Shown one piece after another: positions 16,779 to 24,527 of a stretch of 64,000 nucleotides of DNA. The stretch comes from Acidimicrobiaceae bacterium (GTDB lineage: Bacteria; Actinomycetota; Acidimicrobiia; Acidimicrobiales; RAAP-2). Both the position numbers and the translations under genes were made by a program. The stretch spans positions 82,165 through 146,164 of the forward strand of contig PMLJ01000018.1 of the NCBI GenBank assembly GCA_003158855.1, read 5' to 3'. The notes beneath the pieces were generated by a model. The model worked only from the letters and a program-made list of their open reading frames with translations, was not told the DNA's origin and searched no databases. The stretch's first letter is position 1. The number at the start of each line of letters is the position of its first letter.

Positions 16779-17402
16779 GTGGGCGTGGAAAAGATCGACT
16801 TTAAAGTGACGCTCAAAGGGCTCTATTCGTCAAGGCCTGGCACGTTCACTCAAGTCAAGGTTCCCAAGTTGCACTTCTTGATGGTTGATGGGTCAGGAGA
16901 CCCAAATACGTCCAAGGAGTACGCCTCCGCGATCGAAGCCCTCTACACGGTCTCGTACACCCTGAAATTCATGAGCAAGGGAGAACTCGGTCGCGACTAC
17001 TCGGTTCCTCCACTCGAAGGACTCTGGTGGTCGAACGATATGGAGGATTTCGAGAAAGGCAACAAGGACAAGTGGCTCTGGACGGCCATGATCATGCTGC
17101 CGGATTGGATAACACCTTCATTCTTCAGAACAGGTCTTGATTCTGCTTCGAAGCGCAAGCCAGAAGCAGATCTCACATGCATTCGAAGAGAGGCACTCGC
17201 CGAAGGCCTCTCGGTGCAGACATTGTTCATAGGTCCGTACAGTGAAGAGGCGCCGGTGATTGCGGAACTGCATCATTCGTACCTTCCCGCCAATGGCCTA
17301 AAGGAGAACGGCAAGCATCATGAGATCTACTTGAGCGACCCTCGCCGGACGGCGTCGAACAAGTTGAAGACCATCATCAGGCAGCCAGTCTCGAAGAAGT
17401 GA
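16779..17402 (+). CDS. GyrI-like small-molecule-binding domain protein
   Basis: 207 residues. The sequence FKVTLKGLYSSRPGTFTQVKVPKLHFLMVDGSGDPN, followed by KEYASAIEALYTVSYTLKFMSK, the WLWTAMIMLPDW segment and LHHSYLPANGLKENGKHHEIYLSDPRRT, matches stand-alone GyrI-like (SOUL/GyrI) domain proteins of about 200 residues. Such domains bind small cytotoxic compounds; some members have hydrolase activity. GTG at 16779 or a second GTG two codons later (16785) could be the start; no clear ribosome site or -10 is visible. Its base use is less GC-rich than the nad operon. Confidence 0.75.
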   Translation: MGVEKIDFKVTLKGLYSSRPGTFTQVKVPKLHFLMVDGSGDPNTSKEYASAIEALYTVSYTLKFMSKGELGRDYSVPPLEGLWWSNDMEDFEKGNKDKWLWTAMIMLPDWITPSFFRTGLDSASKRKPEADLTCIRREALAEGLSVQTLFIGPYSEEAPVIAELHHSYLPANGLKENGKHHEIYLSDPRRTASNKLKTIIRQPVSKK

Positions 17403-17604
17403 TCTGCGCTAGGCCGCAACCCTTCATGACCACGAGGGGCGGCCGTCGCGATCTGATTGCCTGGATAGTCCTGCCGATGCTTTCCGAGCAGGGGCACGAA
17501 GGAGCCGCACTCGTTCGAAGCCGGTTCCAATCACGAATTCGCCTCGTGAACCGGAAGTCCGAGCCACAGCCACGGTGGGGTGCCAACAAGCGATGGCTCG
17601 TCGG

Positions 17605-17610
17605 TAGAGT
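17605..17610 (+). promoter_or_regulatory. Leaderless -10 element (TAGAGT) for the DoxX-like pseudogene
   Basis: TAGAGT followed by exactly 6 nt and ATG 17617. The promoter is intact although the gene behind it carries an in-frame stop. Confidence 0.6.
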
Positions 17611-17616
17611 CAGGTG

Positions 17617-17970
17617 ATGCACGCGTTCACTTTGGCACTGAGCGCAGTTCTCGTACTGGTCTGTCTCCCAAGCGCCGTGGTTGACATCCTCCGTCTGCAT
17701 GCACTCGATCGCGGGCACCAACCGCTCGGCCTCTCCACCGGCCTCGAGACCCCGACCGGATTGGTCAAGTCCATTTCGGCGATCGGGCTACTTATCGGGC
17801 GAGGTAGCGGTCCAGTTACTCTTGCCGCTGCCTGTTGACTTGCCGCGTTCTTCCTTGCTTCGGTGGTTCTGCACCATCGCGCCAACCAAGGCTCTCGCGG
17901 CCTAGCCCCAACACTCCTAATGCTGGCCATATCGCTGACTCTCGCCCTCTTCGCCTTCAGTAGTCCATGA
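17617..17970 (+). pseudogene. DoxX-like membrane protein interrupted by one in-frame TGA
   Basis: Reading from ATG 17617, codons 1-73 encode two hydrophobic helices (LALSAVLVLVCLPSAVVDIL and a GLVKSISAIGLLIG region). A single TGA at 17836-17838 interrupts the frame, and the same frame continues LAAFFLASVVLHHRANQGS and TLLMLAISLTLALFAFSS to a normal stop at 17968-17970. The joined 117-residue product has the four-helix DoxX-like layout with the loop HHRANQG after helix 3. In-frame continuation over 43 hydrophobic codons argues for one nonsense substitution (for example GGA to TGA) rather than chance. Either a recent pseudogene, a sequence error, or, less likely, readthrough. Confidence 0.65.
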
Positions 17971-18061
17971 TCATTTGAAAAGCCCACAGACCAGAGTCAG
18001 CCGGTCAAGCGAGGAGTCGTGATCTTGTGGCAGAAGAGGCCTGCGGTCTAATCGACGAAAC

Positions 18062-18685
18062 TCATGGCCCTGTGCCTTCTGAGACGACCTTCCAGCCGGT
18101 GCGCGGGATCTTCGCGAGCGTGACGAAGGAGGATGGAGCTTGCGTCACCGGGTAGGGCTTGTGCTTCACGTGCACCATCACCGCGGCGGTCGCGTTCTTT
18201 GGAACAGAACCCACGTAGCCGCTCTTAGAGCCATCCGGATTCTTGCAGTAGTGCACACCGACTGATTGCTCATTCACATTGAGCACCATCTCCTGGTTCT
18301 TGTAGATGGTCATCGGTGTCAAGTGTTTAGCCGTGTAATACCTCTTGAGCACCGCAACGACGTCCGAAGTCACCGGCTTGACTGGCCACTTTGCGACGAC
18401 GGGACAAGCCGGCAGCGCCGCTCCACTGGCGGGTGGAGTGGATATCGTGAGCAGCGTGAGCACCATCGTCGCGGTTACCGCGGCAGCCGTGCCAACGCTG
18501 AGCCAATTCTTGCAGCTCGTCGGGCCGCCCCCGGCCCTTCGAGGCAGCGCGAGCCTCTGTCGCCTCTCAGCCCGCCAGAGCACGTGGTCAAGCCAGCTCC
18601 ATGGTGCGAAGCGCGCCGTTGGAAGCTCCCCTCGAGCCTTCGTCATCTTCTTTGTTGACCTGATGTGTGCCACTATCGCCTGCAT
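18062..18685 (-). CDS. Membrane-anchored secreted protein of unknown function
   Basis: Up to 207 residues. An Arg/Lys-rich cytoplasmic part (about 60 residues), one membrane segment (SVGTAAAVTATMVLTLLTI, near 63-82), then about 120 extracytoplasmic residues with two cysteines (LPACPVV and VHYCKNPDGS) that may form a disulfide. Neither end shows a family I recognise. The start is uncertain: ATG 18685 or ATG 18646 (MTKARGEL), neither with a strong ribosome site. Confidence 0.55.
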   Translation of the reverse strand: MQAIVAHIRSTKKMTKARGELPTARFAPWSWLDHVLWRAERRQRLALPRRAGGGPTSCKNWLSVGTAAAVTATMVLTLLTISTPPASGAALPACPVVAKWPVKPVTSDVVAVLKRYYTAKHLTPMTIYKNQEMVLNVNEQSVGVHYCKNPDGSKSGYVGSVPKNATAAVMVHVKHKPYPVTQAPSSFVTLAKIPRTGWKVVSEGTGP

Positions 18686-19251
18686 CCGTAGAGCGTCCGC
18701 GCCTTGAGGGGGCTGCTACCTTCTCGATCCCGACCGTAGACGTGCACGGGGCGAGCGAACGTGGGTCGAATGTCACATGTTCCCTTGATTCACGTAGTGA
18801 AGGCTTCGACAATCTTGCCTCTTGACCATCCCGTGCTTCACTCGTGGCAAGTATCGGCCCAGGAAGGGAGTCTCCGATCGTCCGGTGGAATTCAACAGAC
18901 CAGCTGGCATCCCAGATGGAGACTCCACTCTGTTTCAGTCAGCGTTGAAGGCTGCGTCGATCCCCCGCAGGATTGGCCGGACCTGAACATCCGGCCCAGC
19001 CGGCGCCGGCGTCTGTTCGTTCCAGACAATCGCTCCTCGAGTTTGCTCCAACTCACGCTGCATTGGTGCGGCGGAAATGGGGCTGAAGCCAACTTCGCAG
19101 TCAAGAGAGCCCCTCCTGCCCCAACCTCGAAGTGAAGCTGATGCCACTTTCGAAGAGGCCGAAGGACCCTGTTCAAGTTCGCCGACAGGTGATTTTATGG
19201 GATCGTCAGCGCTGGAGAATCCCGCGCACATCAGATTGGCGGAGTTGCGTG
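18686..19251. other. Intergenic region, no gene seen
   Basis: About 570 nt between the divergent secreted-protein genes. Open frames on both strands (for example 18761-19135 plus) lack recognisable motifs and ribosome sites. GC-rich patches alternate with neutral sequence; a decayed gene cannot be excluded but I could not identify one. Confidence 0.4.
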
Positions 19252-19833
19252 ATGAAACCGACAGCGCCCTTCAATGAGCGGTTCGCTTCAGGCGTCGCTA
19301 TGGCCTGCGTGGCCGTCATGTCTTGCGCCTTCGCCGTCGCCGTGCCACTCTTCTCGAGTTCGACGGCTGCCGCGACAACGATGGCAAGGTGCTCCGTCGC
19401 CAACACTTTCGTCTGGGCGGCGTTTGAAGGCAATGGCACGGCTGGCACCACCTACTACGTGTTGGAGTTCAGCAACATCGGGTCCAAGGCCTGCACGTTG
19501 CGCGGCAACGCCAGTGTGTGGGCCGTAAGCAAGACTGGCCTTCAGTCTGGCAAGCCCGCATCGCGTCAAGGCGTCGCGAGTACGGTGACGCTCGTACCTG
19601 ATGGAACCGCGCACGCCGTTCTTGGTGTTGTCGACACTGGAGCAGCGTGCCCCGGTCAGGGCGTGCAGGCCGCCGGCCTTCGAGTTGTGCCGCCCGGCCA
19701 GACTCTTCCCAACCCCGCGGGCGAGAAGGATCAGGTGCAGTACTTTCCGGTAAAGGTCTGCGCTCACCAATCGTCGATGAACGTCCTTCCGGTCCGCCCG
19801 GGAACGGGGATCCCCCTCTATACGATCTCCTAG
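19252..19833 (+). CDS. Secreted DUF4232-like protein
   Basis: 193 residues from ATG 19252, preceded by GGAG at 7 nt. Signal-like start (MKPTAPFNERFASGVAMACVA then a hydrophobic core ending at an Ala-rich site near 38). The mature part shows the DUF4232 pattern: CSVANTFVWAAFEGNGTAGTTYYVLEFSNIGSKACTLRGNASVWAVS, a cysteine-containing beta-sandwich common in actinobacterial exported proteins of unknown role. A later Cys pair (AACPGQ and VKVCAHQ) probably forms a second disulfide. Confidence 0.75.
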   Translation: MKPTAPFNERFASGVAMACVAVMSCAFAVAVPLFSSSTAAATTMARCSVANTFVWAAFEGNGTAGTTYYVLEFSNIGSKACTLRGNASVWAVSKTGLQSGKPASRQGVASTVTLVPDGTAHAVLGVVDTGAACPGQGVQAAGLRVVPPGQTLPNPAGEKDQVQYFPVKVCAHQSSMNVLPVRPGTGIPLYTIS

Positions 19834-20036
19834 ACGCATGGCCGGTTTTGGTTCGGCCTCTGAGTCGCTCCATTCCTCCATGGAACTGAAGGGAGCGCGT
19901 CTCGTCGGCCCACATCAGACGTGTTGATCGACCCTGCCGTTCACCGGCAAGGATCGTCCATTCCTCCGAGCTAGACGATCGGTTGGTTCGAACCACTGGC
20001 GCATTGGGGTGCCCGAAGCCTGCAGGGTCTCTCTCC

Positions 20037-20525
20037 CTACAAGACGATCCACTGACTGCCATCAAGTATTTCGCGGACAGCGTCGAGATGGACCGCATGG
20101 GTAGCAGTGTGGTCAATCGCCAGCAGAATCACGAATCTTAGATTTGAGACGTCCCAGTTGCCCCATGCCTCATCGCGTCTCTTTAAAGGGGTGAGGAGCG
20201 ACGTAGTTCGAATAATCTCGTTGGTAGCTCCAATTTCATCTCGATAGAGTTTCAAGACGTACTCAATACTTTCGGTCGGCTTGACTTCCCACAAGTCGAG
20301 TTCATCCGTCGTGTGTTCGTTAAAGTCAGCCTGCTTCCCTGCAAACATGCATTGAAATCAGCACTGCTCCGAAGAGGCAAGATGCATGATCATGCCAATT
20401 GCACTCCATTTTGAGGGCAAGACTGTTTGCCTCAACTGGTCTTCGCTGAGACCCGCAATAGTGCCGAAGACATGCTGGCGTTGGCCATCCAGGAACTTGA
20501 GCAGGACTTCAGATTCCGATTCCAC
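20037..20525 (-). pseudogene. DinB_2/DUF664 family protein with an in-frame TGA at a conserved Trp position
   Basis: The frame begins at GTG 20525, exactly 6 nt after a TAGCGT hexamer, and runs SEVLLKFLDGQRQHVFGTIAGLSEDQLRQ, then SKWSAIGMIMHLASSEQC, to a TGA at 20360-20358 (codon 56). Without a frame change it continues FQCMFAGKQADFNE to NWDVSNLRFVILLAIDHTATHAVHLDAVREILDGSQW, the C-terminal DUF664/DinB_2 signature, ending at 20037. Family members read (Y/W)WF at the TGA site, so TGG to TGA is the likely change. The product would be a putative thiol-dependent transferase. Together with the promoter this is a nearly intact gene with a single lesion. Confidence 0.75.
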
Positions 20526-20531
20526 ACTCAA

Positions 20532-20537
20532 ACGCTA
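20532..20537 (-). promoter_or_regulatory. Leaderless -10 element (TAGCGT) for the DUF664 pseudogene
   Basis: Minus-strand TAGCGT, 6 nt before GTG 20525; identical hexamer to that of mrp. Confidence 0.6.
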
Positions 20538-20631
20538 CCCAACCAACCGAAGCTCCACTGACTCATGCGCCTACCGTGGTCAGCCGCAGAATCCAGGCTT
20601 TCAGACCTTCCGCAAGAGAAGGTACGAATCC

Positions 20632-21114
20632 TTACGACTCCGCCTCGACGGCAGCTTGGAAGAGCGTGAGGTCGAGCTTGCGCATGCCCAGCATTGCCTT
20701 CATCGCACGCTGCGCTCTTTCTGGGTCAGGGTCCCCCAGATACCTACCCATTTCGGTGGGTACTATCTGCCAGGAGACTCCAAAGCGATCCTTCAGCCAA
20801 CCACACTGGCCTTCTTCGCCCCCCGTAGAGAGATGGTCCCAGTAATGGTCGACTTCTTCTTGGCTAGCGCAGTTCACCCGAAACGAAAGCGACTCATTGA
20901 ACTCAAAGCTCGCCCCCGAGTTGATGGCGGTGTAATCCTGACCGTCGAGAACAAAATCCACTGCCAGGACCATGCCCGAGGGCATGGGACCGGCCTCGCC
21001 GTAGTGACTGACACTGGTTACCATGGAATTCGGGAAGACAGACACGTAGAACTCTGCGGCCTCCCGGCTTTCGGTGTTGAACAAGAAACTCGGAACAACT
21101 CTCGGCAAGGCCAC
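20632..21114 (-). CDS. VOC superfamily protein, PhnB/3-demethylubiquinone-methyltransferase-like
   Basis: 160 residues with the PhnB-type glyoxalase fold: PSFLFNTESREAAEFYVSVFPNS at the start, VDFVLDGQDYTAINSGASFEFNESLSFRVNC, and WLKDRFGVSWQIVPTEMGRYL. Members annotated as 3-demethylubiquinone-9 3-methyltransferase rarely have that activity; the role is unknown. The start is ambiguous: GTG at 21114 abuts GAAAGGAG, while TTG two codons later (21108) is at a better distance of 5 nt from the same ribosome site. Confidence 0.82.
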   Translation of the reverse strand: MALPRVVPSFLFNTESREAAEFYVSVFPNSMVTSVSHYGEAGPMPSGMVLAVDFVLDGQDYTAINSGASFEFNESLSFRVNCASQEEVDHYWDHLSTGGEEGQCGWLKDRFGVSWQIVPTEMGRYLGDPDPERAQRAMKAMLGMRKLDLTLFQAAVEAES

Positions 21115-21311
21115 TCCTTTCGCAGTCTGTCAAGACCTTGTCATCCTACGTCGCGCACGTCTTTCTCGTCATAGAGAGTTCTTGGTGGGCGGCCAAATCC
21201 GGGAGTTCTGGCTTTCCGCCAGGGGGTGGCTGGGAAGCCATTTCGAAACTCAGCTGAAGCTCATCAGGATTCGAAGTCCGGGAACGGGAGGCATTGAACT
21301 CGTCGCCTCCG

Positions 21312-21317
21312 TAGATT
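21312..21317 (+). promoter_or_regulatory. Leaderless -10 element (TAGATT) for ada
   Basis: TAGATT, 7-nt gap, GTG 21325. Confidence 0.6.
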
Positions 21318-21324
21318 ACGACCT

Positions 21325-22380
21325 GTGGACAATCTTGATGAGGCGAGGTGGCGGGCGGTCGAAGACCGAGACGGACGGTTGGCGGGAGTGTTCGTCTACG
21401 CCGTGAGAACAACGGGCGTGTACTGCCGGCCCGGGTGCGGATCTCGCAGACCGTTGCAGCGAAATGTTGAGTTCTTCGCGACGGCGCTCGATGCGGTAGC
21501 CGCCGGCTACCGAGCTTGTCGACGCTGTTCTCCCGATCAGGACCATGTCAACGACCCGACGGTGGCCGCGGTGACTTCGGTGTGCCGGTGGCTCGAGCAG
21601 CCCGACGATGGCGAGAGCATCGCAACGATGGCTGCGCGACTGGGATACAGCGAACGTCACTTGCGCCGACGATTCTCCGAGATTGTCGGGGTGCCGATCG
21701 GCGGCTATCTGCGAGTTCAGCAAGCCGAACGAATTCGCGCGGCCCTGCGAACGGGCATGCGGGTGACTGACGCCGTCTTCGAGGCCGGGTACGGGTCGAG
21801 CCGGGCGTTCTACGAGCACGGCGCCCCCCGGTTAGGCATGACTCCCGGCCGATATCGGGCGGGCGGACGTGGTGAGCGAATTGGCTACACGTCGATCGTC
21901 ACGCCGATCGGGATCGTCGTAGCCGCCAGCACTGCTCTGGGCGTGTGCGCCGTTCAGTTGGGACCCGATGAGGCCGTCCTGATGACGAAGCTCGCCGCCG
22001 AGTTCCCACACGCGATCATCGAACGTGACGACGACGGGCTCGTCGAGGTGGCTCTCGTGCTCGCGGGCGCGGTGCGGGGCGAAAGGGATCCGACGGTTCT
22101 GCCGGTGGACTTGGAAGGCACCGCATTTCAGATGCGAGTGTGGGAGGCGTTGCGGAGCATCCCGGCGGGTGATACCCGAACGTATTCCGAGGTGGCCGCC
22201 GAGATCGGAGCGCCAAGGGCGGTCCGGGCCGTCGCATCGGCATGCGCCGCCAACACCGTGGCGCTCGCCGTCCCGTGCCACCGTGTCGTACGTCAAGACG
22301 GTTCACTGGGGGGCTACCGATGGGGAGTTTCCGCCAAGCAGGCGTTGATCTCGGTTGAGGCTGCGCACCGAACGTCGTGA
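21325..22380 (+). CDS. ada: Ada: bifunctional methylation-response activator and O6-methylguanine-DNA methyltransferase
   Basis: 351 residues, full Ada architecture. N-terminal Zn/methyl-acceptor domain with Cys34 and Cys38 (GVYCRPGC) and Cys65/Cys68 (ACRRC); AraC-type helix-turn-helix region (about 80-180, ATMAARLGYSERHLRRRFSEIVG and GYGSSRAFYEH); C-terminal methyltransferase domain with the acceptor Cys318 in VPCHRVVR. The protein repairs O6-methylguanine and methylphosphotriesters and activates its own regulon once methylated. GTG 21325 is set by a leaderless -10. The stop overlaps the start of the EamA transporter gene, implying co-induction by alkylation. Confidence 0.93.
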   Translation: MDNLDEARWRAVEDRDGRLAGVFVYAVRTTGVYCRPGCGSRRPLQRNVEFFATALDAVAAGYRACRRCSPDQDHVNDPTVAAVTSVCRWLEQPDDGESIATMAARLGYSERHLRRRFSEIVGVPIGGYLRVQQAERIRAALRTGMRVTDAVFEAGYGSSRAFYEHGAPRLGMTPGRYRAGGRGERIGYTSIVTPIGIVVAASTALGVCAVQLGPDEAVLMTKLAAEFPHAIIERDDDGLVEVALVLAGAVRGERDPTVLPVDLEGTAFQMRVWEALRSIPAGDTRTYSEVAAEIGAPRAVRAVASACAANTVALAVPCHRVVRQDGSLGGYRWGVSAKQALISVEAAHRTS

Positions 22381-23345
22381 CGCGAATGGCTGCTGCGGAT
22401 TCGGGCCGGGACGCGCACCACAAACGCGTGATCCCTTGGCAAGTGTCCTTCTTCGCCCTGGGTGCCATCTGGGGCTGCTCGTTTTGGTGGATCAAGCTCG
22501 GATTGCGTGCGGTGACACCGGTCGACGTGGCCTTCTTGCGTCTCGCCGCCGGTGCTGGCTCACTCTTGGTCATCGCGGCAATCACCCATTCGCGCCTACC
22601 CCACCACGTTCGAACGTGGGGCCATTTGTTCGTCCTGTCACTCTTCATGAACAGCGCTCCGTTCACACTGTTCGCCTATGGTGAAACCCACATTTCAGCA
22701 GTACTTGCCGGGCTCATCAACGCACTCACCCCGCTCGCCACGGTTGTCGCATCCATTGCTGTCTTTGGCCAAGAACGGCCTAATCTCATGATTGGCGGTG
22801 GACTCGTGGTTGGCTTCGCGGGAGTGCTCGTCACCATTGGTGCCTGGCACGGCCCGGGGAAGAGCCAACTTCTCGGGATCGGCGCCTGCCTCGCGGCGGT
22901 CGCCTGTTACGCCATTGCCTTTCCCTATGCTCGCCGTCATCTCACTGGCCTAGACGACCGGCCCGTTTCCCTCGCCTCCGGCCAGGTTCTCTGCGGTGCT
23001 CTCCAGCTCCTTCCCTTCGCCATTGCCACCGGCCACATCCACCACTCCTCGGATTCGTCACTGCTCGCCTTGGCGGCGCTCGGGATACTCGGATCGGGCG
23101 TCGCTTACATCTTGAACTTCCATGTCATTGACCACACCCCGGCAACGATCGCGAGCAGTGTGACCTACCTCACCCCGCTCTTCGCCGTCATTGTCGGCGC
23201 CGCGTTTCTGAAGGAGGCCGTGACATGGAATGAACCCGTCGGGGGCGTACTCATCCTCGCCGGCGCAGCCATCGCCCAGGACCGCTTTCGTCGACGAACC
23301 GCGGTGACGCCAATTGACTGCGCACCAGAACACCCATCAACCTGA
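22377..23345 (+). CDS. EamA/DMT-family transporter
   Basis: 322 residues with ten predicted membrane helices in two EamA repeats. FALGAIWGCSFWWIKLGLRAVTP opens the first, and the second contains GILGSGVAYILNFHVIDHTPATIASSVTYLTPLFAVIVGAAFL. The drug/metabolite exporters of this superfamily move amino acids, nucleosides or toxic compounds; substrate unknown. Starts at GTG 22377 (overlapping the ada stop) or ATG 22386. The coupling to ada suggests a function useful during alkylation stress, an inference from overlap only. Confidence 0.85.
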   Translation: MTRMAAADSGRDAHHKRVIPWQVSFFALGAIWGCSFWWIKLGLRAVTPVDVAFLRLAAGAGSLLVIAAITHSRLPHHVRTWGHLFVLSLFMNSAPFTLFAYGETHISAVLAGLINALTPLATVVASIAVFGQERPNLMIGGGLVVGFAGVLVTIGAWHGPGKSQLLGIGACLAAVACYAIAFPYARRHLTGLDDRPVSLASGQVLCGALQLLPFAIATGHIHHSSDSSLLALAALGILGSGVAYILNFHVIDHTPATIASSVTYLTPLFAVIVGAAFLKEAVTWNEPVGGVLILAGAAIAQDRFRRRTAVTPIDCAPEHPST

Positions 23346-23383
23346 TGATCGAGGAGTGGCGAGGGCAGGTCGGGAGCGATCAC

Positions 23384-23389
23384 TAACCT
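23384..23389 (+). promoter_or_regulatory. Probable -10 element (TAACCT) for the SDR gene
   Basis: TAACCT lies 9 nt before ATG 23399, giving a leader of at most 2-3 nt. Confidence 0.4.
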
Positions 23390-23398
23390 CGAGACGTT

Positions 23399-24463
23399 AT
23401 GCTTGAGACCGTACTCGTCACCGGGGGCACCGGGTTCATCGCTCAGCACTGCATGATCCAGCTCCTCGACGCCGGTTACGACGTGCGCACGACCGTGAGG
23501 TCCGTGGCCCGCACCACCGGCTTGACCGCCCTACTCGCCCCCCACGTCGGCGAATCGGTGCGTTCGCAGATCGACCGGCGACTAGTGGTCGTCCAGGCCG
23601 ATCTCACGTCCGATGCCGGTTGGGATGAAGCCGTCGCGGGATGCCGGTTCGTCCTGCACGTCGCAAGCCCGCTCCCATTGGCGATGCCAAGGAATGAAAG
23701 CGACCTGGTCGTGCCGGCACGAGACGGCTCGCTTCGTGTCTTGGACGCGTCGCACCGTGCAGGTGTCCAACGCGTCGTACTCACGTCATCAATCGCCGCC
23801 ATCGGATACGGACGCGACCGCGACCACATGTTCACGGAAGAGGATTGGTCGAACGTCGACGGCCCCAACATCGACGCCTACGCAAAATCGAAGACGCTCG
23901 CCGAACGCGCGGCGTGGGAGTTCATGCGCTCCCTGGGCTCTTCGTCGCGGATGGACCTCGTCGTCATCAATCCGGGCCTCGTCTTGGGCCCGCTGCTCTC
24001 CGGCGAGTGGAGCTCGTCGGGCGAAGCGATCAAGAAGATCTTGGACCGAAAGGTTCCCGGGATACCCGACCTCGTCTTTCCCGTTATCGACGTGCGAGAT
24101 GTGGCCGCGACCCACCTCGCCGCGATGACGACGCCGTCGGCCGCGGGCCAGCGCTACATCTGCGCACTCGACGCGGTGCCCCTTCGCGAGATCGCCCTGA
24201 TCCTTGCCCGTCACTACGGCCCCTTGGGCTACAGGATTCCAACCAGACGGCTCCCGAAGTTCCTGCTCCGTATCGCGGCGCTCTTCGACCATGACCTGCG
24301 TCTTGTCGTGAGCGAGATCGGCCAGCCCTTTCTGATCGATTCGAGCAAGATTCGCCGTGCATTCGACCTTTCCCCGCGCGACGTGAAGGAGATGACGTTG
24401 TCGATGGCGGATTCGATGATCAGGTACGGGGTCGTTCGAGACCGCACTCGCGCCGATCGGTGA
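23399..24463 (+). CDS. NAD(P)-dependent epimerase/dihydroflavonol-reductase-like SDR
   Basis: 354 residues of the extended SDR type: nucleotide-binding VLVTGGTGFIAQH near 5-17, LVVVQADLTSDAGWDEAVAGCRFVLHVASP, the active-site strand LTSSIAAIGYG, and the YxxxK pair in IDAYAKSKTLAERAAW. The NPGLVLGP motif follows. Closest to the dihydroflavonol-4-reductase/aldehyde-reductase-like group, which reduce small ketones and aldehydes. Substrate cannot be read. It precedes the alkyl-DHAP-synthase-like gene by 64 nt on the same strand, but each has its own -10. Confidence 0.85.
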   Translation: MLETVLVTGGTGFIAQHCMIQLLDAGYDVRTTVRSVARTTGLTALLAPHVGESVRSQIDRRLVVVQADLTSDAGWDEAVAGCRFVLHVASPLPLAMPRNESDLVVPARDGSLRVLDASHRAGVQRVVLTSSIAAIGYGRDRDHMFTEEDWSNVDGPNIDAYAKSKTLAERAAWEFMRSLGSSSRMDLVVINPGLVLGPLLSGEWSSSGEAIKKILDRKVPGIPDLVFPVIDVRDVAATHLAAMTTPSAAGQRYICALDAVPLREIALILARHYGPLGYRIPTRRLPKFLLRIAALFDHDLRLVVSEIGQPFLIDSSKIRRAFDLSPRDVKEMTLSMADSMIRYGVVRDRTRADR

Positions 24464-24513
24464 GCCGGCGAGGTGCCGCGACAGACACTCACCCGTCGCG
24501 AGCCATCTCGATG

Positions 24514-24519
24514 TAGCGT
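24514..24519 (+). promoter_or_regulatory. Leaderless -10 element (TAGCGT) for the FAD-oxidase gene
   Basis: TAGCGT followed by 8 nt and GTG 24528. Confidence 0.5.
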
Positions 24520-24527
24520 GCGAGCAA

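Noticed and set aside
17617-20525. Possible alternative genetic code with TGA read as Trp, suggested by two in-frame TGA codons
   Set aside because: Many intact genes in the window end in TGA at the expected place (glnA, glnR, nadA, nadB, ada), several overlapping the next start, so TGA is a normal stop here.
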